Shown: piece after piece, positions 1 to 5,605 of the stretch
Layout: each line of letters opens with the position of its first letter
Position numbering within the stretch: the first letter of the stretch is position 1
Source of the DNA: a virus
Length of the DNA: 22,365 bases
Direction: 5' to 3' (one strand)
Virus record (IMG/VR): IMGVR_UViG_3300030329_003953
Location: 1-22,365 of that record
The notes under the pieces: generated by a model
What the model was told of the DNA's origin: nothing
Seen by the model: the letters and a program-made list of their open reading frames with translations, nothing else
The model's database searches: none
Translations under genes and position numbers: made by a program

Positions 1-393
1 GCCGTCATCAAACCCGGTCAAAGACAGATCAAAGTCCAGGTCTTGCAAGCCCTCTAATTCCGCCTGCAGCATATCCATGTCCCAGCCCGCGTTTAAGGCC
101 AGTTTATTGTCCGCGAGAATGTATGCTTTCTTTTGCGCCTCGCTCAAATGCGCCAGCGTAATCGTCGGCACCGTTTCCATGCCTAATAGCCGCGCTGCTT
201 CCAGCCTGCCATGCCCGGCAATGATGCCGTTGCGCTCATCAATCAATATCGGGTTATTGAAACCGAACTCGCGCATACTCGCCGCAATCTGACTGACTTG
301 ATCGACGCTATGCGTTCTCGCGTTCGCGCCGTACGGAATTAAAACATCCGTCGACATCTCTTTTATGGCGTCTACTTTCGCGCTATTAAGCAT
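1..393 (-). CDS. ParB/Srx-domain protein, 3' end beyond the window
   Basis: The reading frame starts with ATG at 393 and stays open to the window edge, giving 131 residues without a stop. The visible part is a ParB/sulfiredoxin N-terminal domain: a 'VLIPYGANARTH' strand near residues 17-28, 'NPILID' near 47-52, the nucleotide-binding-like 'IIAGHGRLEAA' near 57-67, and 'ILADNKLALNAGWD' near 93-106. In phages this exact domain commonly precedes a DNA-methyltransferase domain, so the complete protein may be a ParB-methylase fusion; that part is not visible, so this is inference. It starts 3 bases after the stop of the PAPS-reductase-like gene, so the two are probably co-transcribed. Its first eleven residues nearly repeat those of that neighbour. 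No clear Shine-Dalgarno sequence is seen. Confidence 0.85.
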   Translation of the reverse strand, partial: MLNSAKVDAIKEMSTDVLIPYGANARTHSVDQVSQIAASMREFGFNNPILIDERNGIIAGHGRLEAARLLGMETVPTITLAHLSEAQKKAYILADNKLALNAGWDMDMLQAELEGLQDLDFDLSLTGFDDG

Positions 394-397
394 TTGT
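361..397 (-). repeat. Copy A of a duplicated gene-start segment
   Basis: This 37-base segment holds the start codon and first eleven codons of the ParB-like gene. It matches the start of the upstream PAPS-reductase-like gene (1252-1288) at 30 of 37 positions by direct comparison. The proteins begin MLNSAKVDAIKE and MLNAAKIDAIKE, and similarity stops directly after. Confidence 0.8.
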
Positions 398-1284
398 CAT
401 ACGCCGCACATCCCGTCGCATTCATCAAGGAATGACAACTGACCGAAATCTTTTGCCCCTCGAAAATCGATCTGGTCTAACGGCTTGCATTCACGGTGTA
501 GAAATATCTTGCCTTTGATCTGTGACCCACGCCGGTCGAGTTTGATCACTTCGTTCCACTCTTTTTCAAAATCAACGGCGCGTTGAAATTCATCAGGCAT
601 GGTAGTTTTCAACTTCTGCCATTCTTCATTCTTGTGATACGGGCAAAACACACACGCTGAACGAGGGGGAGTTGGATAGCCTTTACCTGCCATCCATTCG
701 AAGCAGTGGCCGCGAGTCATTTTCGCATCTATCAAAGGGAAAACGTGTTCTATCCAGTGATCACGCGCGTCCTTCATTCGCGTTATTTCATCGAGCGAAA
801 TACCGAGCCATTGCTTGACCAGAATTTTTTTAGGAATGCGTTGCCCTTTTTTATATCCAGCTAACTCTCTAGCTTTTCGAATGATTGGAACGATCTTGTA
901 ATCCGCTGTGCATTTTCTCAAAAGCATTCCCGTACTTCCGTCAGGGTTCAACGAAAACGCCGGAATAACGTTCCGCACATATTGACCCTCTCCATCTTTG
1001 CTTGTTTTAAGAGTCAAGCATTCATCTTGCAGACTTCCCGCTGTGACGCGATGAACCGGAAAAGGAAGCTGTTTTTCGAGCCAGTCGAGCCACTTATAAA
1101 CTTCTGCTGGCTCTCCCTGAGTATCCGCAAATATCGCGCAATCCGGCATTGGTGTAATTTCGCCGTGCGCTGCCATCAGCGCCAGCGTAGAACTCTGCAC
1201 TCCCGCGCCCAAGCTCAGAATCGTTGTGAGTTTTTGACCCCTCGTGTTTTCTTTTATTGCGTCTATTTTGGCGGCGTTAAGCAT
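397..1284 (-). CDS. PAPS-reductase/ATP-pyrophosphatase family protein
   Basis: This 295-residue protein has the ATP-pyrophosphatase P-loop of the PAPS reductase / N-type ATPase group at residues 24-32 (SLGAGVQSS), followed by 'IFADTQGEP' at 51-59, where the family places its second nucleotide-contacting strand. Family members adenylate or reduce sulfate donors or activate tRNA or DNA bases for thiolation; phage members have no settled role. Cysteines at 125, 194, 211, 214 (CVFC), 266, 289 and 293 could bind zinc or an iron-sulfur cluster, a pattern closer to thiolation enzymes than to plain PAPS reductase, but this is inference. It lies directly upstream of the ParB-like gene and shares its N-terminal leader, so a joint role in DNA modification is possible. 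The ATG at 1284 is the only start that includes the leader. Confidence 0.85.
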   Translation of the reverse strand: MLNAAKIDAIKENTRGQKLTTILSLGAGVQSSTLALMAAHGEITPMPDCAIFADTQGEPAEVYKWLDWLEKQLPFPVHRVTAGSLQDECLTLKTSKDGEGQYVRNVIPAFSLNPDGSTGMLLRKCTADYKIVPIIRKARELAGYKKGQRIPKKILVKQWLGISLDEITRMKDARDHWIEHVFPLIDAKMTRGHCFEWMAGKGYPTPPRSACVFCPYHKNEEWQKLKTTMPDEFQRAVDFEKEWNEVIKLDRRGSQIKGKIFLHRECKPLDQIDFRGAKDFGQLSFLDECDGMCGV

Positions 1285-1288
1285 CTGT
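1252..1288 (-). repeat. Copy B of a duplicated gene-start segment
   Basis: Second copy of the 37-base segment found at 361-397, covering the start codon and first codons of the PAPS-reductase-like gene. The copies are in direct orientation about 890 bases apart, each at the 5' end of a gene. Confidence 0.8.
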
Positions 1289-1337
1289 TTTTCTTATCGT
1301 TTGATGGATTTATTTAGACTTTTAGCTTCAATTAGTG

Positions 1338-1373
1338 TGGATCTTTTATATACATATGTGTATGATCAATAAA
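1338..1373. promoter_or_regulatory. Divergent promoter region with a CATATG-centred palindrome
   Basis: On the minus strand, TTTATT (1368-1373), a 17-base spacer and TATAAA (1345-1350) form a plausible promoter for the PAPS-reductase-like gene. On the plus strand, TATGAT (1361-1366) is a good -10 for the gene at 1396, but its -35 (TGGATC, 1338-1343) is poor. The imperfect palindrome TATACATATGTGTA (1349-1362) lies between these elements, where a bound protein could control both directions. Read by eye; no scoring was done. Confidence 0.4.
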
Positions 1374-1395
1374 CATTCACAAGCGAGCAAAACAC

Positions 1396-1743
1396 ATGAC
1401 CGACACTATTATTTTAACGGGCGCCGAACTCCATTCCGGGGGTAAGGCGGTTTTCTTGTCAGGCCACGTTGATTCCGAAGCGACTGATCAGGAATTACGC
1501 GTTCGTAAGTTTTATTTTCCGCTTTCACAATGCGAACTCATCGATGACGAGTACCATTGCCCGCTTTGGCTTGCAGAGGCCAAGGCCGCAGAGGTTGTTT
1601 ACCAGTGGGTCAGCAACCGCGGCATGAAAGGCATCGATCACTTGGGCGGCGCTGCTTTATCTGCTAGTTTTGCAGATCGTGTATTTTATATAGACAGCTA
1701 TCGTCTTAATAAAGCGAAAGACTATTTAGAACGGAGCGCATAA
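1396..1743 (+). CDS. Unknown phage protein, first gene of a plus-strand pair
   Basis: I do not recognise this 115-residue protein. It is soluble-looking, with no signal peptide or membrane segment. A beta-rich N-terminal half (VFLSGHV, FYFPLSQCEL) is followed by an alanine-rich helix (LAEAKAAEVVYQWV). The ATG at 1396 follows a weak GCGAG purine stretch at about the right distance. Its stop codon overlaps the next gene's start (TAATG), so the two are translationally coupled. The pair reads against the late genes on both sides and has its own candidate promoter, the usual layout of a moron: a cargo gene that a phage expresses independently. No function can be assigned. Confidence 0.75.
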   Translation: MTDTIILTGAELHSGGKAVFLSGHVDSEATDQELRVRKFYFPLSQCELIDDEYHCPLWLAEAKAAEVVYQWVSNRGMKGIDHLGGAALSASFADRVFYIDSYRLNKAKDYLERSA

Positions 1744-2282
1744 TGACTTCCAAAGACACCCCGCCAAACATAACCGTTTCGTTCGATGCGCAAGACGCGA
1801 TGGATTTAGCGTACACGTTAGTCGATTCGTTTTTTCAAAAGAGCATCGAGGATTACGATATTCTGCATCAAAGCGGCGAGCCGCAAGACGACGAAAGTAT
1901 GATGCTTTTTTATGAAACGCATCTAGAGGCGCTTACATTTTATAAAATGTTCGCACAAACGGGAGCGCCGACCGTTCTCGCTGTTCGCGAAACAGATCCA
2001 GATGGCCCGATTCGTTTTCATAACCGTGTGTATTCTAATCTCGAATATATTGTGATCACTCGTGGGCGTGTACCAATACCCGCGCCAACTAACCCCTATG
2101 ATGCTCTGGTGCTTGCTTTGACGCTGGCTCTTAATGCGCCTGACGACGCACGATCCGAACGTGCAGTCAAAGAGGGCGAAGAGTTGATATCTAAGGCGTT
2201 AGCGTCGGGCGATCTCGATGAACTGCAAGTCGAGCGGGCGAAGCGTGAGGCCAGCAGAAATTCTAAAAAAAATATCCGCTGA
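1743..2282 (+). CDS. Unknown phage protein, second gene of the plus-strand pair
   Basis: This 179-residue protein is not recognised. It starts in the TAATG overlap with the previous gene. Residues 1-60 are acidic and helical (FDAQDAMDLAYTLVDSFFQKS). The middle has a short beta segment (TVLAVRETD, YIVITRGRVP). Residues 120-179 form a charged amphipathic helix rich in Arg, Lys and Glu, ending in a basic tail (RNSKKNIR). No membrane segment or known catalytic motif is visible. It converges with the minus-strand methylase gene across about 110 bases. Host-modifying or anti-defence roles are common for genes in this position, but nothing in the protein shows that. Confidence 0.75.
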   Translation: MTSKDTPPNITVSFDAQDAMDLAYTLVDSFFQKSIEDYDILHQSGEPQDDESMMLFYETHLEALTFYKMFAQTGAPTVLAVRETDPDGPIRFHNRVYSNLEYIVITRGRVPIPAPTNPYDALVLALTLALNAPDDARSERAVKEGEELISKALASGDLDELQVERAKREASRNSKKNIR

Positions 2283-2283
2283 A

Positions 2284-2330
2284 CGACGACAGATGGCGCC
2301 TTCCGATGTTTTTCCATCATTCCGTCGTCG
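2284..2330. other. Two-part inverted repeat between convergent genes
   Basis: CGACGAC (2284-2290) pairs with GTCGTCG (2324-2330), and inside it GATGG (2292-2296) pairs with CCATC (2314-2318). It lies just after the plus-strand pair and could act as an RNA hairpin that ends or protects that transcript. There is no following T-run on the plus strand, so it is not a standard intrinsic terminator. Confidence 0.5.
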
Positions 2331-2391
2331 GTCAGTCGAAAGGAACGCATGACGCTGGCTGTTAAACGAGTTCGTCAACGGTATAATAGTT

Positions 2392-2901
2392 TTATCTTTC
2401 CCCAACCTCTACTGTACAAATGGTGTCGTTTTTCGATCCGCCATGTGGCACTAAAAGGATTCGTGACATTTTGAATTGTCTGTTTTTCCCCAACCCCATG
2501 CTTGTCCAACCAAAACAAATCGCTTTACCATTCGGCTTTAAAATCCTAGCCATTTCATTTTTGCACCCCGACCAATAATTCATCATAGTTGGTTTAATTT
2601 CTAGTTGCGCCATCCCATACCCTTCGTAGCATTCGCGAGCTTGAGAAATTGAATAAGGGGGGTCAAATAAAACTCCATCAAAAGCATTACTATCTAAAGC
2701 CTTTAAAAATTCTAAAGCATCCATGTTATGGTCAGCTTCTATTTTTTCGTTCAAATCATTGGTGACTTGAGCTGGACTATTTTTCCCACAAAACGGATCA
2801 CACCACAACCCTCCATCCCATTCTTCTGATATCAGTTCCTTGATCGGCTTAATGGTAAACGTCCATTTGTTTGGCATTGCCCAAATTCTTTCAATTCTCA
2901 T
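2392..2901 (-). CDS. Phage DNA N6-adenine methyltransferase-like protein
   Basis: The 169-residue protein carries the amino-methyltransferase catalytic motif IV DPPY at residues 80-83, within 'FDGVLFDPPYS', and a motif I-like 'CDPFCGKNSPA' near 34-44. Such proteins transfer a methyl group from S-adenosylmethionine to adenine N6 (or cytosine N4) in DNA, often masking phage DNA from restriction. At about 170 residues it is a compact, orphan-type phage enzyme with no restriction partner nearby. The start at 2901 has a GAGAAG stretch just upstream; the Met at residue 9 is a weaker alternative. It follows the holin by 31 bases in the leftward lysis cluster. By eye it is richer in A and T than its neighbours, which suggests separate acquisition. 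Confidence 0.8.
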   Translation of the reverse strand: MRIERIWAMPNKWTFTIKPIKELISEEWDGGLWCDPFCGKNSPAQVTNDLNEKIEADHNMDALEFLKALDSNAFDGVLFDPPYSISQARECYEGYGMAQLEIKPTMMNYWSGCKNEMARILKPNGKAICFGWTSMGLGKNRQFKMSRILLVPHGGSKNDTICTVEVGER

Positions 2902-2932
2902 TTCTTCTCAACAGGCTCGGTCATGACTTTTG

Positions 2933-3433
2933 TTAATGAGCGCCTTTGGCCTTCTCTTTCGAACCGGAACTGGAACCAAACCAGAAGTTCAGTATGCTTG
3001 TCTGCGCAGTAGTGAGCGATCCGACGACGGCCATCACTAGCGCCATCATGGAATCCTCGGCTTTGACGTGCCCGGTAACGACCATGAACACCAACGCTGC
3101 ATACGCCAGGGTGTAGACAACGCTCAAAACTACGTGGGGTCTCATATCCACGCTCGCAAGATGCCGCGCACTGGTTCTGTCCTCCGCATCAATTCGTAGA
3201 ATATCGACACCCAGTTTTTTCATCTGCACGTCGTACTCGCGATCCATTTTTTTGATCGACAACAACTGGTCGGGAGACGCCGTTTGTACGAACTGCGCGA
3301 GTTCCTCTTCGGTCGCGTTTTCATCGCCCAATAATTTTTTCGATAAAAAACGGACAGCGCCGCCACCCATTGGCCCGCCCAACGCAGTGCCAATTACCGG
3401 GGCGACCGATTTAATAATGTTTTTCCAGTCCAT
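2933..3433 (-). CDS. Holin of the 3-TM (GTA holin) family
   Basis: This 166-residue protein resembles the GTA_holin_3TM family. It has an N-terminal glycine-rich amphipathic helix (residues about 6-30), a charged central region (about 38-90), then two clear membrane segments at about 99-120 (VVLSVVYTLAYAALVFMVVTG) and 128-150, and a short basic tail. Holins gather in the inner membrane and open holes at a set time so that the endolysin can reach the peptidoglycan. Its ATG at 3433 overlaps the endolysin stop codon (TAATG), so both are made from one message. This supports a holin/endolysin pair. Confidence 0.8.
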   Translation of the reverse strand: MDWKNIIKSVAPVIGTALGGPMGGGAVRFLSKKLLGDENATEEELAQFVQTASPDQLLSIKKMDREYDVQMKKLGVDILRIDAEDRTSARHLASVDMRPHVVLSVVYTLAYAALVFMVVTGHVKAEDSMMALVMAVVGSLTTAQTSILNFWFGSSSGSKEKAKGAH

Positions 3434-3849
3434 TAGGCGCTTCTCACCATTTCAGATAATTCGACAGCCCTGCCGCCGACCTGTCTCGCCCATTTTGAGT
3501 CGAGCATTTCCTCGGCAGCGCGACTTAACTCGCCTGTTTGCAAATGCGTTAAAAACTTGCGGAACTGCATCAGCGTCGGCAGTCCAAGATTAAACGCCAT
3601 ATTGAGCAACACCTGTTTTACCGGGACGGGTTGTTGATTCCACCACGGTATGTTGATCGTTAGCTCCGCGGCGCAATTCGCGATATCCGCGTCGAGCATC
3701 ATCATCGCTTCCTCTTCCGTAATGCCGTTGTCGTCAAGATTCCTCCCGACGCCAATCGTCAACTTGCCTGCGGTGCATTGGTACGGGGCGAGCCGCAGTC
3801 CTTCATGGCGGATAAGTTGTTTTTTTAAATCTTTGTATAAATCAGGCAT
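3433..3849 (-). CDS. Endolysin, GH24 (T4-type) lysozyme
   Basis: From the ATG at 3849 this is a 138-residue GH24 muramidase that cuts the MurNAc-GlcNAc bond of peptidoglycan. The family's E-8aa-D/C-5aa-T catalytic pattern is visible: Glu16 in 'RHEGLRL', Cys25 where T4 lysozyme has Asp20, and Thr31 in 'KLTIGVGRN'. There is no signal peptide or signal-anchor helix, so the enzyme should collect in the cytoplasm and depend on the holin downstream. The start is odd: it directly follows the T-run of a terminator hairpin, and no good ribosome site is present (only GAGCGG about 10 bases upstream). The frame remains open upstream to 3951, but that part encodes promoter and hairpin sequence rather than lysozyme. 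Confidence 0.9.
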   Translation of the reverse strand: MPDLYKDLKKQLIRHEGLRLAPYQCTAGKLTIGVGRNLDDNGITEEEAMMMLDADIANCAAELTINIPWWNQQPVPVKQVLLNMAFNLGLPTLMQFRKFLTHLQTGELSRAAEEMLDSKWARQVGGRAVELSEMVRSA

Positions 3850-3874
3850 AAAAAAACCCGCTCGAAAGCGGGTT
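3850..3874 (-). terminator. Intrinsic terminator directly before the endolysin
   Basis: On the minus strand a 7-bp stem (AACCCGC/GCGGGTT, 3868-3874 with 3855-3861) is followed by seven T residues that run straight into the endolysin ATG. It can also fold on the plus strand, with a weaker T stretch (TCTCTTTTT). Together with the promoter at 3923-3951 it resembles the pR'-tR' leader of lambdoid phages, where the Q protein must antiterminate before late genes are read. Confidence 0.75.
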
Positions 3875-3922
3875 CTCTTTTTAGAAGTAGCAATGAATCG
3901 GTAGTTATCCCACCGTGCGCCT

Positions 3923-3951
3923 ATTATGGTCTGTTTCTGCGCACAACACAA
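3923..3951 (-). promoter_or_regulatory. Candidate late promoter on the minus strand
   Basis: TTGTGT (3946-3951), a 17-base spacer and CATAAT (3923-3928) form a sigma70-like promoter reading leftwards. Transcription would start near 3916 and reach the terminator at 3850 after about 65 bases. A short leader ending in a terminator is the layout of Q-controlled late promoters; this role is inferred. Confidence 0.5.
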
Positions 3952-3977
3952 TCAGTTATTTGTAATATACATTTAGG

Positions 3978-4006
3978 TTGTAAAAGAAACGTGCAGCGCA
4001 TATTAT
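3978..4006 (+). promoter_or_regulatory. Candidate plus-strand promoter
   Basis: TTGTAA (3978-3983), exactly 17 bases and TATTAT (4001-4006) match sigma70 boxes at 4/6 and 5/6. No plus-strand gene follows; the next signal is the terminator ending at 4070. Confidence 0.4.
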
Positions 4007-4012
4007 GGGAGG

Positions 4013-4070
4013 CGTAGGTTACTAGGAAAGAAGAGGAAAAGGTCTTCCTTAACGGGAAGGCCTTTTTTTT
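4013..4070 (+). ncRNA. Candidate short phage RNA of about 58 nt
   Basis: The promoter at 3978-4006 and the strong hairpin with T-run at 4037-4070 would define a transcript of roughly 58 bases with no coding frame. About half would be the terminator stem, leaving a purine-rich 5' part (GGAAAGAAGAGGAAAA) able to pair with pyrimidine-rich targets. No sequence family is recognised, and the only evidence is the spacing of promoter and terminator. Confidence 0.3.
4037..4070. terminator. Strong intrinsic terminator, probably bidirectional
   Basis: AAGGTCTTCC (4039-4048) pairs with GGAAGGCCTT (4055-4064) through a 6-base loop, with one G-U pair, and is followed by T residues to 4070 on the plus strand. 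On the minus strand the stem is followed by TTTTCC, so it could also end leftward transcripts from the genes at 4103-4758. Confidence 0.75.
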
Positions 4071-4102
4071 GCCTAACACAGCGCGATCAAAAAGAAGGGA
4101 CA

Positions 4103-4471
4103 TTAATGTAGTTTCTTCTTTTGTGACAAGTCGGGATGGTTTTTTAGTAGTTTCTCATGCTCAACCAGCAATTTTTTAGCGACCTCTTCAAACTCCCTTT
4201 CTGTCGCCTCCTCCATTTCATCCAGTATATCGGGCCTGCTGTCAATGATCGCCATGAGTTCTTCTGCGTCTTCCAGAGCAAATTCGAATAACTCGTCAAT
4301 ATAAAACCCGGTCTGCTCTTCGTGGTTTTTCTCTTCTAGCCGAATTATGGCTTTTTTGGCCTTTTTCTGTAATTTTTTTTCTATTTTTTTGTCCGGCTCG
4401 CTAATCACTGCATACAAACAAAGCACCAAATCATCATATCTTTCTTCAAATGTTTTTTCTTGCGTCATCAT
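4103..4471 (-). CDS. Unknown acidic helical protein
   Basis: The 122-residue product is not recognised. It is almost entirely charged and helical, with a Lys-rich stretch near residues 32-45 (EKKLQKKAKKAIIRLEEK) and a very acidic stretch near 61-95 (FEFALEDAEELMAIIDSRPD). It may form a coiled coil. There is no signal peptide or membrane segment. Its ATG at 4471 overlaps the stop of the preceding 96-residue protein (ATGA), so the two are coupled and may act together. The transcript would end at the bidirectional terminator at 4037-4070. Confidence 0.7.
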   Translation of the reverse strand: MMTQEKTFEERYDDLVLCLYAVISEPDKKIEKKLQKKAKKAIIRLEEKNHEEQTGFYIDELFEFALEDAEELMAIIDSRPDILDEMEEATEREFEEVAKKLLVEHEKLLKNHPDLSQKKKLH

Positions 4472-4758
4472 ATGGCATACACCCCGTGTCGAATGCGCCG
4501 AATAATGCCCTCCTTGGTCATTTTTCGGATTTCCTGACGCACCACGAGCTTATCCTTGGCCTTGCGGTGCGGACGACTTTTAAACTTTTTCATAACTTCT
4601 GTCGGCGTTTGCGGCCCATAAATAGTCAGAATATTGTAAATTTTCGTCGCGTACGTTTCGCGCTCAGCGTCATCGATCCATTTTTCTTTCGCTGTGATGT
4701 TTTTGCGCTTTTTTTGCTTTAGCAAAATCTTGCAGTATTCGGCCACCGATCCCTTCAT
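4468..4758 (-). CDS. Putative winged-helix DNA-binding protein
   Basis: This basic 96-residue protein ends in what looks like a winged helix: a helix 'TYATKIYNILTIYG' (about 35-48), a recognition-like segment 'TPTEVMKKFKSRPHR' (about 51-65), a second helix 'LVVRQEIRKMTKEGIIRRI', and a short beta wing 'RHGVYAI' at the C-terminus. The family is not recognised by name. The start at 4758 has an AAGGA ribosome site 11 bases upstream. The repeated TGTCAT sites just upstream (4789-4860) could be its own operator, which would make it an autoregulator; this is inference. It overlaps the next gene by 4 bases. Confidence 0.7.
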   Translation of the reverse strand: MKGSVAEYCKILLKQKKRKNITAKEKWIDDAERETYATKIYNILTIYGPQTPTEVMKKFKSRPHRKAKDKLVVRQEIRKMTKEGIIRRIRHGVYAI

Positions 4759-4788
4759 CGTTTTAGTTCCTTTTTTTCTGTCACAACC

Positions 4789-4860
4789 TTTGTCATATGA
4801 CGAACTTTATGACAAACGTAACCTATTGTTTTGTATCGCTTATTTGAAAGCGTCTGTCAT
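4789..4860. promoter_or_regulatory. Cluster of TGTCAT operator-like sites
   Basis: TTTGTCAT (4789-4796) and ATGACAAA (4809-4816) form a perfect 8-bp inverted repeat. A 10-bp palindrome GTCATATGAC (4792-4801) overlaps the first arm, and another TGTCAT lies at 4855-4860. The cluster is directly upstream of the winged-helix gene (start 4758) and probably binds a dimeric regulator. No convincing -35/-10 pair was found within it. Confidence 0.45.
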
Positions 4861-4869
4861 AAGTTTTAT

Positions 4870-4900
4870 GGGGGCGGAGTAAAGCGATTACTCTTCCCCC
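4870..4900. other. Hairpin after the 70-residue protein gene
   Basis: GGGGG (4870-4874) pairs with CCCCC (4896-4900) and AGTAA (4878-4882) with TTACT (4888-4892), separated by a 3x3 internal loop. Eight bases past the stop at 4909, it probably ends or stabilises the leftward early transcript. The T-rich stretch is on the plus-strand side (ATTTTTTATTT), so intrinsic termination in the leftward direction is doubtful. Confidence 0.5.
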
Positions 4901-4908
4901 ACCATTTT

Positions 4909-5121
4909 TTATTTAAATGTGGCGGTTTCCTGCTTGGCCCACCTCGGCTCGCAATGCGCCTTTATCGGATGACGCCTGCGGTAGTCGTACGATTTCCGAC
5001 CCTGATAATTCAGGCGTTTGGCGGTCGCTGTGCAGCCGCGCAAACTGGCAAAATAAATTGGATCTTGGTTTCTGATTGGCTCACCGTTGGATAAAACGAC
5101 CAATAGATAGACGAGTTTCAT
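4909..5121 (-). CDS. Small unknown phage protein
   Basis: The 70-residue protein begins 'MKLVYLLVVLSNG', a short hydrophobic strand or weak signal-like start, followed by a polar, basic remainder (RLNYQGRKSYDYRRRHPIK). I know no function for it. The ATG at 5121 overlaps the stop of the upstream 154-residue gene (ATGA), which fixes the start; the frame is open further upstream but that part is only the other gene read out of frame. Its place after a membrane protein and before the lysis region is compatible with a lysis accessory role, without direct evidence. Confidence 0.65.
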   Translation of the reverse strand: MKLVYLLVVLSNGEPIRNQDPIYFASLRGCTATAKRLNYQGRKSYDYRRRHPIKAHCEPRWAKQETATFK

Positions 5122-5582
5122 AACATCAGGCTCGCAATCCCGGTGATCAGCGCTATTCCCAAACCCAACACCGTTCCCCCAATCAAAACGGACAGCGCGG
5201 TATCTTTGCGGCGCCGGGCTGCATACATCTGTTTTTCCCGTTTCGCCCGCAGATCTCGTCGCAGCGCCATCATTTCTCGGTACGTGTCGATGCCGTATCG
5301 ATAACAGATGATTTCGCGCAGTTGCGTTTCCTGCTCTTGCATTTTTTTGCGGGCTACGACCAGATTGAGCGCCTCGCTTTCGATAGATCCCTGAAATGTC
5401 AGTTTCTTCCATAGCGGTGGATGTTTTTGTTCTTCCTCTCTTTGCTTGATGTCGGAGGCGGCTTCAAACCACCGCGTCAAATGCCCTACGCATTGCTCTA
5501 GCTCTGCCCCGCGATTGACGAGGCGTTCGATTCCTTTCACACATTGCGTACAGACAGATATCGCTGTCATGATTTCGAGCAT
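5118..5582 (-). CDS. Coiled-coil protein with a C-terminal membrane anchor
   Basis: This 154-residue protein has a long charged helical region (residues about 40-128, many Lys, Glu, Gln and Arg) and ends in one glycine-rich membrane helix (about 129-153, LSVLIGGTVLGLGIALITG). The N-terminal 20 residues hold a Cys pair (VCTQC). A tail-anchored topology with the coiled coil in the cytoplasm is likely. The start at 5582 follows AAGGAG in the leader. It lies between the candidate antiterminator and a 70-residue protein to which it is coupled by an ATGA overlap. The function is unknown; a holin accessory or membrane-linked early protein are possibilities. Confidence 0.7.
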   Translation of the reverse strand: MLEIMTAISVCTQCVKGIERLVNRGAELEQCVGHLTRWFEAASDIKQREEEQKHPPLWKKLTFQGSIESEALNLVVARKKMQEQETQLREIICYRYGIDTYREMMALRRDLRAKREKQMYAARRRKDTALSVLIGGTVLGLGIALITGIASLML

Positions 5583-5605
5583 TTCCTTATGCTCCTTTTA
5601 ATTTT

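Noticed and set aside
982-1317. 111-residue plus-strand frame
   Set aside because: It is antisense to the PAPS-reductase-like gene, whose conserved motifs show that the minus strand is coding.
3850-3951. Longer endolysin start upstream at 3951
   Set aside because: The extra 34 residues would be translated from the promoter and terminator hairpin and have no lysozyme similarity; GH24 enzymes of this type begin close to the Glu motif.
4909-5412. 167-residue minus-strand frame
   Set aside because: Its first 97 residues are the 154-residue coiled-coil gene read in another frame; only the part from ATG 5121, coupled by ATGA, is a credible gene.
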